A stretch of 64,000 nt of DNA from Silene conica (GCA_029255685.2 CM055320.2:8480614-8544613), one strand, 5' to 3'; positions 47,401 through 58,729 are shown, counted from the first letter of the stretch. The notes: generated from the letters alone by a model not told the origin. Numbers and translations: made by a program.

Positions 47401-47908
47401 AATATTTTGTATGTTAATTAGTATTATTTTCATTTTCAATTTTAACAAATCAAGTTAATCAAATAAATAACATCCTAAAATTAGTTACTTTATAGTATTT
47501 TTGGAACAATAATATGACCAAAAATTTTAGTTAAACTATATCAAGTAAATCAAGAAAAGTTATATTCATTTTTAATTTTGTATATAAATCACAAACATAC
47601 AATTATTTTTCATGATAATAATATCAATATCAGCATGCCAAAAATATTAAGCACAAGAACTAATCTAAAAAGTTTATTTAAAACTACAAAAGAAGACAAT
47701 GATAAAAATACGAAAAAAATACCACAAAGTTCTAGCATAAAATTTCATGGATGAAAATTTTAATTACGGTAAAAAGTAACTATTCAAGCGTTTATGTGTA
47801 AAGCTTCACATAAAAATATTATTTGAAAAAAACGCTCCAAATATTAAATTAATAATGACACGATAAAAAAAAATGGGATATTGAAATTGCAAAAGAAAAG
47901 TACCATAA

Positions 47909-48307
47909 GAGCAATAACAATAGAAGAACTTTATATAGAGTTCTTCTTATGCCATGTCATTTTTCACTAGTTCCAATATTTAAGAACTTTTATCTACAAT
48001 AGATGATCTTTAAATAAAGTGTTTAAATGGATCCCACAATTCACTATCCTACTTTTTCATTAAATGAGTATAATTAATGCATTATTATTTTTTAATTGAA
48101 AATAGAAATTATTTAAATTTAATTGGTTATTAACATTTTTTAAGAATATATTAAATACGCTTCAAATTTCAATACGTACAAACTGAGTTCTTATTTTAGA
48201 ACTCGGTTCTTAGAATTAAGAACAAACTTTTATTTGCAGTAGAAGAACTTTTTTTTAAGAGTTGTTAGTGACAACCCCAAGACGAAAAATCACTATTGCT
48301 ATTGCTC
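47909..48307. mobile_element. Tourist-like MITE
   Basis: 399 bp, ends GAGCAATAACAATAG and CTATTGCTATTGCTC, flanked by TAA. Same end type as the MITE at 39161. It lies within the outer Helitron. Confidence 0.8.
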
Positions 48308-48752
48308 TAATAGATACTTAACATTTACAAAAACACGAGTAACGACGGGTTTTGGGGACAGTCGTATTTTTTTTCTCTTATAACATAAAAAACTATATTG
48401 ATCCCCTAGAGTAGGACCAACCTATTTCATTATTTTGAATGAGGTAAGTTGAAACTATCGGCTTTCAAACCATCTCTACAGAATTCGACATGTTGACAAC
48501 TTTGATTTATGAGTGAGTTGTAACAATGAAAAATGCATATATAACGAAGAAAGTTTTGACATTTTTGTATTAACATTTACTTATCATTGTATATTGTAAT
48601 TCTGTTATGATATTTCAAATTTATATAGATTGATTGCGTTTTGATATACTTTAAATATAAACTGTATGTTAATATTACAATATTTTTAGTATATCGGTCA
48701 TATAAAATTATATTACAAATCGAAAATTGAAAATCTAATCATTATTTATAAA

Positions 48753-51313
48753 CTAGTTTTTGAACCCGTGCACTGCACGGGTGTAAACGAAAGTATTATT
48801 AAAAGTAATAACTTACATATCTTTTGGATTTAGAAAATTATTAAATTTTAGAAAATTTCACTTTGTCTACTACCCATACACTTTTGATAAGTTTGGGTTA
48901 CTTAATTTTATTTGAAATACTATGATTTGTTGTTCTCAAATTTTCATAAGTTATTGACAAATGGTCAAAATAAGCGGCTGAGGTACTTCCGTACTTACAC
49001 TTGTCATAATTGAGCTAATCCCAGTAACCCCACTCGATTTCCAAATTCATGACCCAAGCTTGAAATGAACCTGAATTGTGTAAAAAAAAATGGATAAGTA
49101 ATTCCTTATATGAGACTCCCTTTCTGCCACTTATTTGTTTACTTAATCTATTTTGGGTGTCTCAATCAATTGTGTGACATTTATATATTATAAATGTCTT
49201 TGATAAACAATTTGATACTTCACACTCAATTTGATTCACTTGTTGTTTAATAAATGACATCCTCCTCATTCTTTGACATTTATGTCCAAACCAAAGGTAA
49301 ACGAATGATCGAGAAGAAATGATGCAAGGGGTATGAAACTTCATATTTTATTTACCCAATAATTGTTATTACACAAACTGTAACTATTACAATGCAACAC
49401 ATGTTATTTTCCTACCCCGTGGACATATAAATGTCATTGTCAACGGTTACGTTCTTATACGCATCCAGGTAAAGATGTACAAAATGGTTTTTCTACCCCA
49501 ATGACAAACCTCGGATGCACAAACATCAAAACAAATAATGGACTTAAGTATGAATTATTAACGTAAATTGTATTACACCGTATAAAATACAGGCGTAAAA
49601 TAATATGGGTAAGTAATTTAGATACATCAAGCATCGACAGATTCTAAAATAAACTTAGATTCAAGAAATCGTATTTCTTCATTTATTTGTGCAATAAAAA
49701 CTTAAACTTAGAAAACAATAGTTCGAGTTAAAAATAAGTGGAGCTCATTACCTTGTAAGAGTTGCAGCGCATATGGTCGGTAATTGTAGTTACTTTTATT
49801 TATCTAGATTCATAACTCGAAAAATACGATGATCTTACAACATTCAAGAAAGATTTTTACTATTGATTTTTGACTTACATTTTAATTTTTAGGCATTAAA
49901 TTTAAAATATAGTTGAGCTTATATGTTTTATTTTTTAGTTTCAATATAATTTTTTGAGTTCAAATTTTTTATATAGGTGCTTGAATTCTTTTCAATAAAA
50001 CTCATAAAATATAAGCTTAAATTATTTAGTATAAAGCTCCAAATCTATATTATAGATATATATAACCGGTTGTATAGTCCACTAACTGTAAAGGAAATAA
50101 TATGTGATTGAGTCGTTCAAATTGAAGAAGTCAACTTTTTAATTGGAGACATTGAATATTAAAATATTCGATTTAAATAATCGGCAAGAATTGCGGAGAT
50201 AACTACAAACTTGCCATAAATATAGGTACGTTATTATTAGAGATAATTCAGCCATAATTGATTATTTTTGATGTTATAGAAAGTTTTATAGTATATTAAT
50301 TATGCTATATTAATTATGAAAAAGACATATTTTAAGACATGAAAAGGAGCAAATTCAATTAAAAATTAGTAAATAATATCTTTAGAAGTATTATTTTGAG
50401 CCATTTACGTAAAAAGTGAGATGTTTTGGTCGTTTTTGGAGTAATTTTGGTAGTATATTTGGAAATATTGTTATTTTCTTAAACTTGGGATGTCTCTTTA
50501 TTTTTTATGTAGATCAAACTAATTTTAAATGTGCATTAAAATATTGCAATGATAACCTTAGTTTCATATTAATTTTAAAATTTAAAATATGAATATAGTG
50601 TTAAATTTAGGCAAGATAAGTTAATTAGGGGAAATGATACCTGGATAACTTTAGATATTTTTCAAAATCACACCATTGATTTTGATTTACTTGCTTTTTA
50701 TAGGTCAATCAATTACAACATTTATAATACTATAATTTTAATTATAATTGTTTTTCTTTTAAAATTACGATTTACAATTACAGCAGCTAACACGTGACAT
50801 ATTATTAGGCTACGGCAACTTTTGATTTAAGTTGAATATTATAAACAGAATATTACAAACGGAATATTATAAACAGAATTACTCCTTTAAGTCGAAAATT
50901 AAGGTTAATATTGTTATTGGAATTAACATGTTTCTTATTCACCAATTGCTCAAAAACTAAGGAGAAAATTAAGGTTAATATTGTTAATGAACCGAATAAT
51001 ATTTTCTAATTTTAGGGATATTTTGTTAAAAGTATATATCTATTTTTCTAAAACAGTATACCATATTTGTCGTCAATTAAATATGGTAATCATATATGGC
51101 AATCATTTAAATATGACAATCACATATATTTTTGATTTACAAATGCGTACACAATCATGATGCACAGATCCGACAGAAAACTCCACATGCCCGACAAATT
51201 TTATTTTTTAGGACTTGACACGTGGCGTATTAATAGTTATTGACACGTGGCGCATGAATAAGTATTGACACGTGGCGATCAAATAGGCTTTTGATATTTG
51301 CTTTAATATAATA
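48753..51313 (-). mobile_element. Helitron B, minus strand, non-autonomous
   Basis: The minus-strand 3' end is a perfect 9-bp hairpin (ACCCGTGCA-C-TGCACGGGT, 48764-48782) followed by CTAG at 48753-48756. Its 5' end abuts the CTAG terminus of Helitron A: the minus strand reads CTAG then TATTATATTAAAGC...GCCACGTGTCA, like plant Helitron 5' ends although it lacks the expected TC. Length is 2.6 kb. No protein-coding gene is seen. Confidence 0.65.
51215..51277. repeat. Three 25-bp repeats each with a G-box
   Basis: TTGACACGTGGCG occurs at 51215, 51240 and 51265, exactly 25 bp apart. CACGTG within ACACGTGGC is the core bound by plant bZIP and bHLH factors (ABRE/G-box). It lies near the 5' end of Helitron B. 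Confidence 0.8.
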
Positions 51314-51744
51314 CTAGTGTAACACCCGTGAAAAATCACGGGGTTGTGTACACTTATTTTTAAAGACGATGTCGGTATATTTATTTCAATATATAGCAAT
51401 TCTGTTTATTCGGACGAATTTTTTTTAAACGTGATGTTTGAATATAAGATATATTCGGTGAAAAGGTGAATTTCCTGGTGCACTAATTTTCGAATAGCTA
51501 TTAGTAATGATGATAATATTTGGATTACTTATGATAACATTAATGAATAAGGTATATAGGAAAAAACGATAGACGACTAAAAAGAGATTAAATAACTAAT
51601 AATGAGTAGTTTGGAAAGTTATTGTCTTTTGATGAGTTACTTACGGAACATAATTTGACGGACAAATACGATGAACAAAATAACTAATCAGGTACAAATA
51701 TAAATTAAATAGGTGTATTAAAATTCGATAACCCAACACGAAAA

Positions 51745-51885
51745 TTACAGTTTCTCGAAAACCTCCTTGTAAACAACATTTGTTGTTGTATTAGTCATCT
51801 CTCCTTCTTCATCAAGAAGTAGCACTTTTAGACGTTTCTTACTCGTGACCCTGGATATAGCAACGTACAGTTGGCCATGAGAGAC
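51745..51885 (-). pseudogene. Helitron helicase C-terminal remnant, second copy
   Basis: The minus strand reads SHGQLYVAISRVTSKKRLKV and ends NVVYKEVFEKL-stop, the last motif of Rep/helicase. It is clearly related to the remnant at 11446. The helicase core and Rep are absent. Confidence 0.88.
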
Positions 51886-52110
51886 ATATCATTCTGAGAT
51901 GAATACAATGTTGCTTTACCATTAGTAGGTGGAGATGATGCTGGCAGTTGAATGTCTGGACATGGTTGTAAAGGTTGCGAAAAATCAATCACTGCAACAT
52001 CAACTCGTGCAGAGTAAAACAGTATGTATATGAGTAAAACTGTGAATGTTTTTGCCCTTTTTCCCAAATGCATAATATTCTTTTCCATAAACATTCTATA
52101 TATAGTTAGT
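51886..52110 (-). CDS. Secreted-peptide-like ORF in Helitron A
   Basis: An ATG at about 52094 (MFMEKNIMHLGKRAKTF), just downstream of a TATA-like CTATATATAG (about 52105), opens a frame with a signal-peptide-like stretch TFTVLLIYILFYSA. A short mature part follows: RVDVAVIDFSQPLQPCPDIQ, then LPASSPPTNGK. The frame then runs into the helicase remnant in a non-helicase frame and stops at 51828. It may be a captured host gene fragment for a small secreted peptide. No family recognised. Confidence 0.35.
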
Positions 52111-52233
52111 TAGGTGGGAAAAGTAATTCGTGAGATTGAATGTAGGGCTGACACGTGTGTAGCGGTTTTTCTTTTATACTTTTATAGTTTAATAGTCGTG
52201 TAGAAAAACAAACTTAAAATAAAAATTACTCAA

Positions 52234-52352
52234 GTATTTCTTATTATCAAATTAATTTCCAATTACATTACAAAAACTCGAATAACTCATCCTATTTCTT
52301 ATTATCAGATTAATTTCCAATTACATTACAAAAACTCGAATAACTCATCCTA
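52234..52352. repeat. ~60-bp tandem duplication
   Basis: TTTCTTATTATCARATTAAT through ACTCGAATAACTCATCCTA occurs twice in direct succession. Confidence 0.85.
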
Positions 52353-52369
52353 CTGCAGTATAAATATAC

Positions 52370-54080
52370 GGATGGATGGTTCAACTCACTTCTACACAAA
52401 GTACATTACAAATTTACATCTAATTTCAATTAATAAGTTTGTGACTACCTCAAATCTCCCAAGTTTAATTATTTTTCTGTTTTCTCAATCACCCGGCTTG
52501 TCACTTGTCAAAAAAATTTCCTGTAGTTTTACGGATATTGATCTTTTCGTAACCAATCTATTTCTTGTTTTGTCAAACCTGCAATATCAATGAACACAAT
52601 ATAAATGAGTGAATATCTCATAAAAACCAAACTTAGGCAATACATATGTTTATATTTATATGGAGTCTATTATATGCAGAGTATTTAAATACAATGACAA
52701 AAGTGAATCACAAATTAACTAATCTAGTCAAATTATTAATGCACTCACAACATTAACTCCTCTTATTTTATTTTTTTTACAAAGACAACTCCTCTTATAT
52801 TGAAAAGGAAAAGGCTTGAACTAAGTATTAGTAAACTATTAGTTATTGCTACTTAATTGAAAATATACCAACCCGAAAAAGTAAGGCAAACGATATACCT
52901 TATTTTTAATTGTAAGTAATGAATCTATTGTAAGTTATTGCATTTGTTTACAATAAAGATGAAGTATCTTCTGGATGGAAAATCAAAACGTAATACTTAA
53001 ATGCAATAATGCATTTAATAATTTTGAAGTGCATTAATAATTTTGAAAAAAAATACACAAGTTCAAAATGCTTAGATTATAATTTGAAGCCAAGGCCAAT
53101 GAACCTAAACAATAAGACTCGTACTATTGTACCCGGTGGAACTATGCTAATGTCTTACTCCAGCAAATTTTATTTATTATGGGGGCTACAGGTGCAGCCA
53201 CGGTATCCCCCTATATACGTCATTGACATGAGCATGTATAAAAAATACATGTCAAGACGATGGTTTCAAGTAATTAAGAAACTATTCGAGTAAAGGAGCA
53301 AAGCCATGCGTGATGAATGATCATTTAGATAAGTTGTTTGCCTGTTATAATCTGACAACAACAGATTAATGCATATCAAATAATAACCTTCATTTCTAGT
53401 AAAAGAACTTAATTCACGCTTTTCTTATAAAATCAGTGCATAATATTATAGAACATGATAAATCAAAGATAGGAAAATGCAAATCGAATTTTAACAAAAT
53501 AATTTAGAACTAAATTAAAAGCAAAAATTCTCATAAATCATTAAAAAAAAACGATCTTAAGAATGCAAGAGTTTTTACTGTGCAAGAATCACCTATTGAG
53601 AAATTGCTACTTTGCATGAAGTTCCTGAACAACAATGAGAAGAAAATAAATTAATGCATGGTTATACAGTACTATTAAACATATCTTAATTAAATTTAAA
53701 AGATGAAGTAGTATAATCTTCATATAAAAAAATCATATCTTAACTGGCTAATTGAAACAAACAATAAAACATACAGGGGAAATGATACAATAAACTGGAA
53801 ACTCCAGCGCAATCACATTGTTAGATTCGTCCCAAATCTTTGATGTTGCAGCCTGTAGCAAATATTACAAATTGAAGGATTAATTAACCAAAATAATAAG
53901 TATAACCATACCAGATATACCTATAAATTACTCCTAGTGAATTTCGCTGTTAAACTCCAATTATTTTAAAAAAATTATAAGCTACTATGAAATGATAAAA
54001 GGGTAAATGATGCAATCGAGTAAAACTCCATCTTCCCAACTTAGAATTCAAAAAAATGGGTAAAAATTAACCCGTTGGTT
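52370..54080. other. Helitron A interior, unassigned
   Basis: Mostly AT-rich. Possible decayed exons on the minus strand flanked by AG/GT-like sites occur at about 52590-52500 and 53855-53785 (the latter reads AATSKIWDESNNVIALEF). They have no assignable family and could be captured host fragments. Confidence 0.3.
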
Positions 54081-54084
54081 TTTA

Positions 54085-55224
54085 GGGATATACCGTATCT
54101 CCTTGTGCTTCAAGACCCTTTTATCTGATTAATCCTTCAAATTGTATCTGATTAACCCTTTTATCTGATTAATCCTTCAAATTGTATCTGATTAAACCCC
54201 GGTATTGTAGACATCAGCGCATTTCCCTCTCGTAACATTTTAACCCAACTTCTCCTTTGTTTAAACATCCCACTTTTTGATCATTCTTTAGTGAATAATA
54301 AAGATAGATCTAGCTCGGAACGTCTCGATCCCTTACACTCCTATTGGAGTCACTTCGGCGCGAGGTAAGATACTAACTAAATTAGTAATGACAGAAAAGC
54401 GAGATATAGTTTGTATACAAACTAAAAAAAGAGTCGAAGTACCTTTCTTACCTTAACCCGCGAAGATGAAAAGATATACTCTGAAATTTCCGACGGCAGT
54501 GAGGAAATAGATCCGGATGTTCTGTGAACAGTTCTTTTTTCACAAAAGTAAGAGTTAATCATTGAGTCTAAATAAGTTAAAATAAATAAATATAAATGAA
54601 TTTAATTTAGTTTAACCTAAGTTCCTTTATGAACCACTAAAGGATTTATTTTTCGAAACCCTATCGCTAAACTAAGGCCCGCGGGCTAGAAATCAAGAAA
54701 TTCTCGAACTCGAGAAAATGCTAATGCTATTAAGGTGCTCGGAAATGGTTGAAGTAGTTGAGAATAGGAGGATCACTATGACTATATATGACTATAGCCA
54801 TTGGTCAATTTACCAAAGACGAATAAAGATTTGTTTGATATTATGGATGACTGGTTACGTAGAGACCGCTTCGTTTTTGTAGGTTGGTCTGGTCTATTGC
54901 TCTTTCCTTGTTCTTCTTATTTTGCTGTAGGGGTTGGTTTACGGGTACGCCGTTTGTAACGTCATGGTACACCTGTGGATTGGCTAGTTCCTATTTAGAA
55001 TTCTTAACCGCAGCCGTTTCTACTCTTGCTAATAGCTTAGCACACTCTTTGTTGCTGTTGTGGGGTCTTGAAGCACAAGGAGATTAAATGTGGGCTTTGC
55101 TCTTTTGACATTTTTTAGGGTTAAAAAAGCGTAAGAGATATACCGTATCTCTGTAAAGTAGTGGGCGGGAAAATGGTACTGTACGAATTCATGAATTGTA
55201 GCGTAGGAGATATACCGTATCTCC
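54085..55224. repeat. Motif GGAGATATACCGTATCTCC, three copies around a plastid fragment
   Basis: The near-palindromic motif (GGAGATA-TACCG-TATCTCC) occurs at 54085-54102, 55134-55152 and 55205-55224. At the first copy it is joined to 22 bp (54097-54118) that are the exact reverse complement of psbD sequence at 55063-55084. A nearby tandem duplication of TATCTGATTAATCCTTCAAA lies at 54120-54200. Confidence 0.7.
54720..55086 (+). pseudogene. psbD: Plastid psbD fragment in the nucleus (NUPT)
   Basis: A decayed copy of the start of psbD, encoding the photosystem II D2 protein: [12 protein letters not shown] from about 54790, DDWL and [13 protein letters not shown] in shifted frames, then [40 protein letters not shown] and EAQGD. 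The plastid leader, including the Shine-Dalgarno-like AGGAGG at about 54767, is present. Several frameshifts and stops show it is an old nuclear insertion, not a gene. It lies inside Helitron A. The sequence at 54280-54720 may be further plastid-derived leader. Confidence 0.9.
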
Positions 55225-55971
55225 GTAAATTTAAAATTAATGAATTAGAGAGTTCAACATCCTTGCTTGTATTCCTAATATCCGTGTAGAATATTCCTAA
55301 TAAATCTTCACAATATTCCTAATTTCAGTTTAGTTGATTTTAGTTTGACGATTTTTATGGCATAGAATAAAATATTATATATTATATATTTATTATATTA
55401 ATTCCTAAAATATCCGTGTAGAATATCCGTGCATGATTTTGGTTTGACGTTTTTTATGGCATATATATAATATAATATATAATATAACAGAATATTAAAG
55501 AATATTAATATTTTAATATTAAATTATTAAATTATTATGATGTGGCATAAATGAGTAATTCTGATTGGTCTACAAAATTGAAATTCCTGAGGGCGTATGT
55601 GAGAGCTCGAAACACTGAACGCTGAAACCTGATTGCGCCACGTCAGCGGAATTACATTCTTCTTTTATAGTAATAATGATATGATAACAATACTTGAACC
55701 TGCAATCCCGTGCAATTTGCATGAGATTAAAACTAGTAATTAAACTAATTTCCAACTTAACGTTGCCCAAATCGTATCATAACACAACATCGGACTTGGA
55801 CAACTTAATTACACAAGAAAATTAACAGAAACAAGTCTAAAGCAGTAGAATGTTCAACAACATAAAAGAAAATACCACATAAAGCCATAACTACAACCCA
55901 AAACAGCTGAGCTTTTATAAATAGAACTTAGCTAACACTAGTCCAAATACTTGTTACCAGTAACCACCACC

Positions 55972-58537
55972 TTAGCACCTGTACCTCTTGGCCGCCCAAC
56001 CACCACCACCACCGCCACCGCCACCACCATTGGAATTGTAGCTCTTCCCGGCTCTAGAGTAAGTGCTGGAGTTGTGATACTCGACTCGAGTCTCCTTCTC
56101 TTGCTTGAAGTACTCAGTGTAACCCCTCTTGTCACCAATCCTAAGTCTTGAACTTGATTTGAACTCATCCTTGTACCCACTTCGTCCATGGTTCGAGTAA
56201 TCCCCGCTCGAGTATGAATCCTTGACGGTCCCACGAATGTAGCTGCCGGTTTGATTGTCGTAGTTGCTTGACTTTGTGGTTAGCTCGTAGGTGTCGGTAG
56301 TGGGTCCTGTGTTCTGGTTGGTGGTCATAGTTGAGTTGTCTAGACCAGTGTAACCATAATCAGGCTTGTCTGCTACTTCCTGCATAAGCATAGTAGTTTA
56401 TGTTTCAACAAAGCAACACATTTCTGTCACCGTGTATGATTTTACACCAAAAAAGATCCAAATATAATCCCATAGTAACTAAAACAGACCGTTTTTCTTT
56501 AGACGGGTCACCATTTGTGACGGATATTTTGTGAGATAAAATGGATACAAAATGAGTTAGCGGAGAAAGGGGACCACATGAATAGTGTCAGAGAGAGAGA
56601 AAAAGTGGGTATTTTGTGAGAGGAAACGGTATCCGTCACAAGCTTGCGACGAATAGTGCCGTTGCAAATAAAAATTTGTGTAACTAAAATTAGTTATTGA
56701 AAAACATTGTTTTACAATAAACTTGTATAACACCGCTTTACACGAGTGCACAACCATTTTCAATCAGTTTCCGCTCACAATTGTACAACTATCATAGCAA
56801 TTTTTGATGATTTTGGCCTTTGTATTGAAGGTAAACAAATTAAGGTTTTGAGGGATTTTATGGGTTGTTAATTGTTATCATATAATAACCCATTACTTTG
56901 ACAATAGTTTTTTTGCATTTACTTTATTTGTTTGGGAAAATAAAGAAAACGTAAACATGCGCTCGAAACGAGGGAAGTATTAGTTTTAGTATACAATGAT
57001 AAAAAGAAAATAATCCAAAGACAAGAGGGAAGAGTAATTAGTTACAAACAATAAGGGGGTGTTTGGTTGGGAGAGTTGGAAGGTAATGGAATGGATTACA
57101 TTTTGAAATGGAGTTAGAATCCGGATGAATTCTAAATCTATTCCAATCCCCCCTAATCTCATACCCAACCCTTACCCCAAGATACTAAGGGGGCGTTTGG
57201 TTGAGCCATTTGGAATGGATTGGAATGGATTCCACCCATTCTAGTGTTTGGTTGAGCCTTTCTGGAATAGAGTTTGATACCCAAGGGGTTCTAAATCCAT
57301 TCCAACCCCTTGGAATCCCATACCCATGTCTCATCCCATGATTCTAACTCCATTCCTCCCCATCCCATGTTACGTATTTTTTATAAAACATTTCATGTGT
57401 AATTTTTTCATAAAACATTTTACGTGTATTTTTTTCATAAAAACAAGTTACGTATTTTTCATAAAATATTTTATGTAGATTTTTTTCATATTGGATTTTT
57501 TCAAAAAATAGTTGCATATTGGATTTTTTTCATTCCATAATGTTTGACATTTCATTCCATTCCATTCCAAGGTTCAACCAAACAATAAAACTCAAGTATG
57601 GAATTTAGTACCCATTCCATTATGGTATGATGACATTCCAATCCATTCCATTTCTTCTCCTCGAACCAAACGCCCCCTAATTCTCTTTTAAGAGGGATAT
57701 AGGTGTTTAAGGACTAAAACAAGTTAAATACATCCACGGTACACATAACAATTTTTTTTGCTAATATCAGACATTTTACTTTTGTCATATATATAAAATG
57801 GTAATTATTTGACCTCTTATTGCAAGAAATTGTTAATAACAAATAGGTATGTTGGTTTTACACAAGTTTAACATCAAACCAAATATTTCAGAAATCACAT
57901 TTGCCTGATAGGGTTATAATTGTATTACACTAAAACCGCTTTATACAAGACTAATCCTTAGTTAATTAATACGACAAAAATAAGCTAAGTTAAGATCGTA
58001 AAGGAATACTTCCTCCATTTTTATCCAAATACAAGATTTGCTTTTTGTACACTATTCACCAATCAACTTTCAATCTCATTTTTCTCTCAATACGTAAGAA
58101 AAAATATATTCATGTGGGGTCTTGTTTAATTCGTCTTTACGAGTACATTGATAATATATAACTTTTATAATTTTTACAAATACGTAGTTAAAGATATGAA
58201 GCACGCAAAACTTGCGTTGGCAAACGTGAATAAAGCAAATCTTGTATTTGGATAAAAATGGAGGAAGGAAGTAGTAAACCTCATAGTGGTAACCATAACC
58301 ATTGTTATGCTCAATGACCTCATTGTCATCTTCATTACGGCCACAGAAAGGTTCATCCATGTCGGGATCAACATCTTCCTCACCACCATAGAAAGGTTCA
58401 TCGATGTTGGGATCAACACCTTCATCGCCGCCATAGAAAGGTTCATCCATGTCTGGATCAACACCTTCACCGCCACTGTAATAACAATCTTCACCGGAAT
58501 ATCCTTCATAATCATATTGGTCATCGTCGGAAGCCAT
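55972..58537 (-). CDS. Tandem-family gene 2 with an acidic repeat N-terminus, 221 aa
   Basis: Exon 1 (58537-58280) starts MASDDDQYDYEGYSGEDCYY and holds three 14-16-residue repeats of the type GGEGVDPDMDEPFY. It ends YHYE at the donor GAG|GTTTAC. Exon 2 (56379-55972) opens after TTATGCAG and continues in frame as EVADKPDYGYTG, then the shared family core (SYIRGTVKDSYSSGDYSNHG, YKDEFKSSSRLRIGD, GYTEYFKQEKETRVEYHNSS) and a poly-Gly tail ending WAAKRYRC. In genes 1 and 3 the matching exon 1 is noncoding, so this copy has gained an 86-residue acidic domain. Function unknown. A 1.9-kb intron holds MITEs and repeats. Confidence 0.78.
56502..56685. repeat. Dispersed ~180-bp repeat (GTGACGG family), copy 2
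   Basis: Full-length match to 36919-37098. It lies in the intron of family gene 2. Confidence 0.65.
57053..57185. mobile_element. Partial Tourist-like MITE
   Basis: It starts GGGGGTGTTTGGTTGG after TAA, like the left part of the neighbouring complete element at 57189, but has no matching right end. Confidence 0.6.
57189..57677. mobile_element. Tourist-like MITE, 489 bp
   Basis: Ends GGGGGCGTTTGGTTGAG / CTCGAACCAAACGCCCCC, flanked by TAA on both sides (57186-57188, 57678-57680). The centre has repeated TTTTTTCATAAAA units. It lies in the intron of family gene 2. Confidence 0.85.
58009..58271. mobile_element. Stowaway MITE next to a splice donor
   Basis: Ends CTTCCTCCATTTTTATCC / GGATAAAAATGGAGGAAGGAAG, TA flanks. 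It is the reverse-orientation, uninterrupted relative of the MITE at 8754. Its edge is 8 bp inside the intron from the exon 1 donor of family gene 2. Confidence 0.85.
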
Positions 58538-58640
58538 AGCTGTTGAACCCTAGTTTCTCTTTTGTTTTGTTAGGGAAGCTTTGGAAATAAAATGAAAGTG
58601 AAAGGGTAGAAAGTAGTGTTGCTTTATATAACGGAAGTAG
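58538..58640 (-). promoter_or_regulatory. TATA box and leader of family gene 2
   Basis: TATATAAAG (58630-58622) precedes a short leader with AAACTAGGGTTC; the ATG is in the same exon. The leader segment AAGCTTCCCTAACAAA is homologous to the leader exons of genes 1 (AAGCTTCCTCCACAAA) and 3 (AAGCTTTCTCGACAAA). Confidence 0.65.
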
Positions 58641-58729
58641 AGTGCGTGGTAAAAATGGGAAACTATGATTTACCGTAAAAAACGCTTGATGTGGAGTAGT
58701 GGAAACGAATAAACGATTGAGGGACATGG

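Larger units (their letters stand above)
51314..55679 (-). mobile_element. Helitron A, minus strand, 4.4 kb
   Basis: The minus-strand 5' end TCATTATTACTATAAAAG starts at 55679 after an A. The 3' end has hairpin CCCGTGA...TCACGGG (51325-51342) and CTAG at 51314-51317. A helicase C-terminus lies about 430 bp from the 3' end. The interior also holds a secreted-peptide-like ORF, tandem duplications and a plastid psbD fragment. Confidence 0.75.
46894..55736 (+). mobile_element. Outer plus-strand Helitron (putative) with two Helitrons inside
   Basis: The left end TCTATCTATATAATTACAG...GAGCCACGTCATC resembles plant Helitron 5' ends. The right end has a degenerate hairpin CCCGTGCAATTTGCATGAG and AAAACTAG followed by T at 55737. 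Subtracting the inner minus-strand Helitrons (48753-55679) leaves an element of about 1.9 kb (46894-48752 plus 55680-55736). No coding sequence of its own. The pairing of ends is inferred. Confidence 0.45.

Noticed and set aside
54720-55086. psbD as a functional gene
   Set aside because: The nuclear setting and several frameshifts and stops show it is a decayed plastid insertion.
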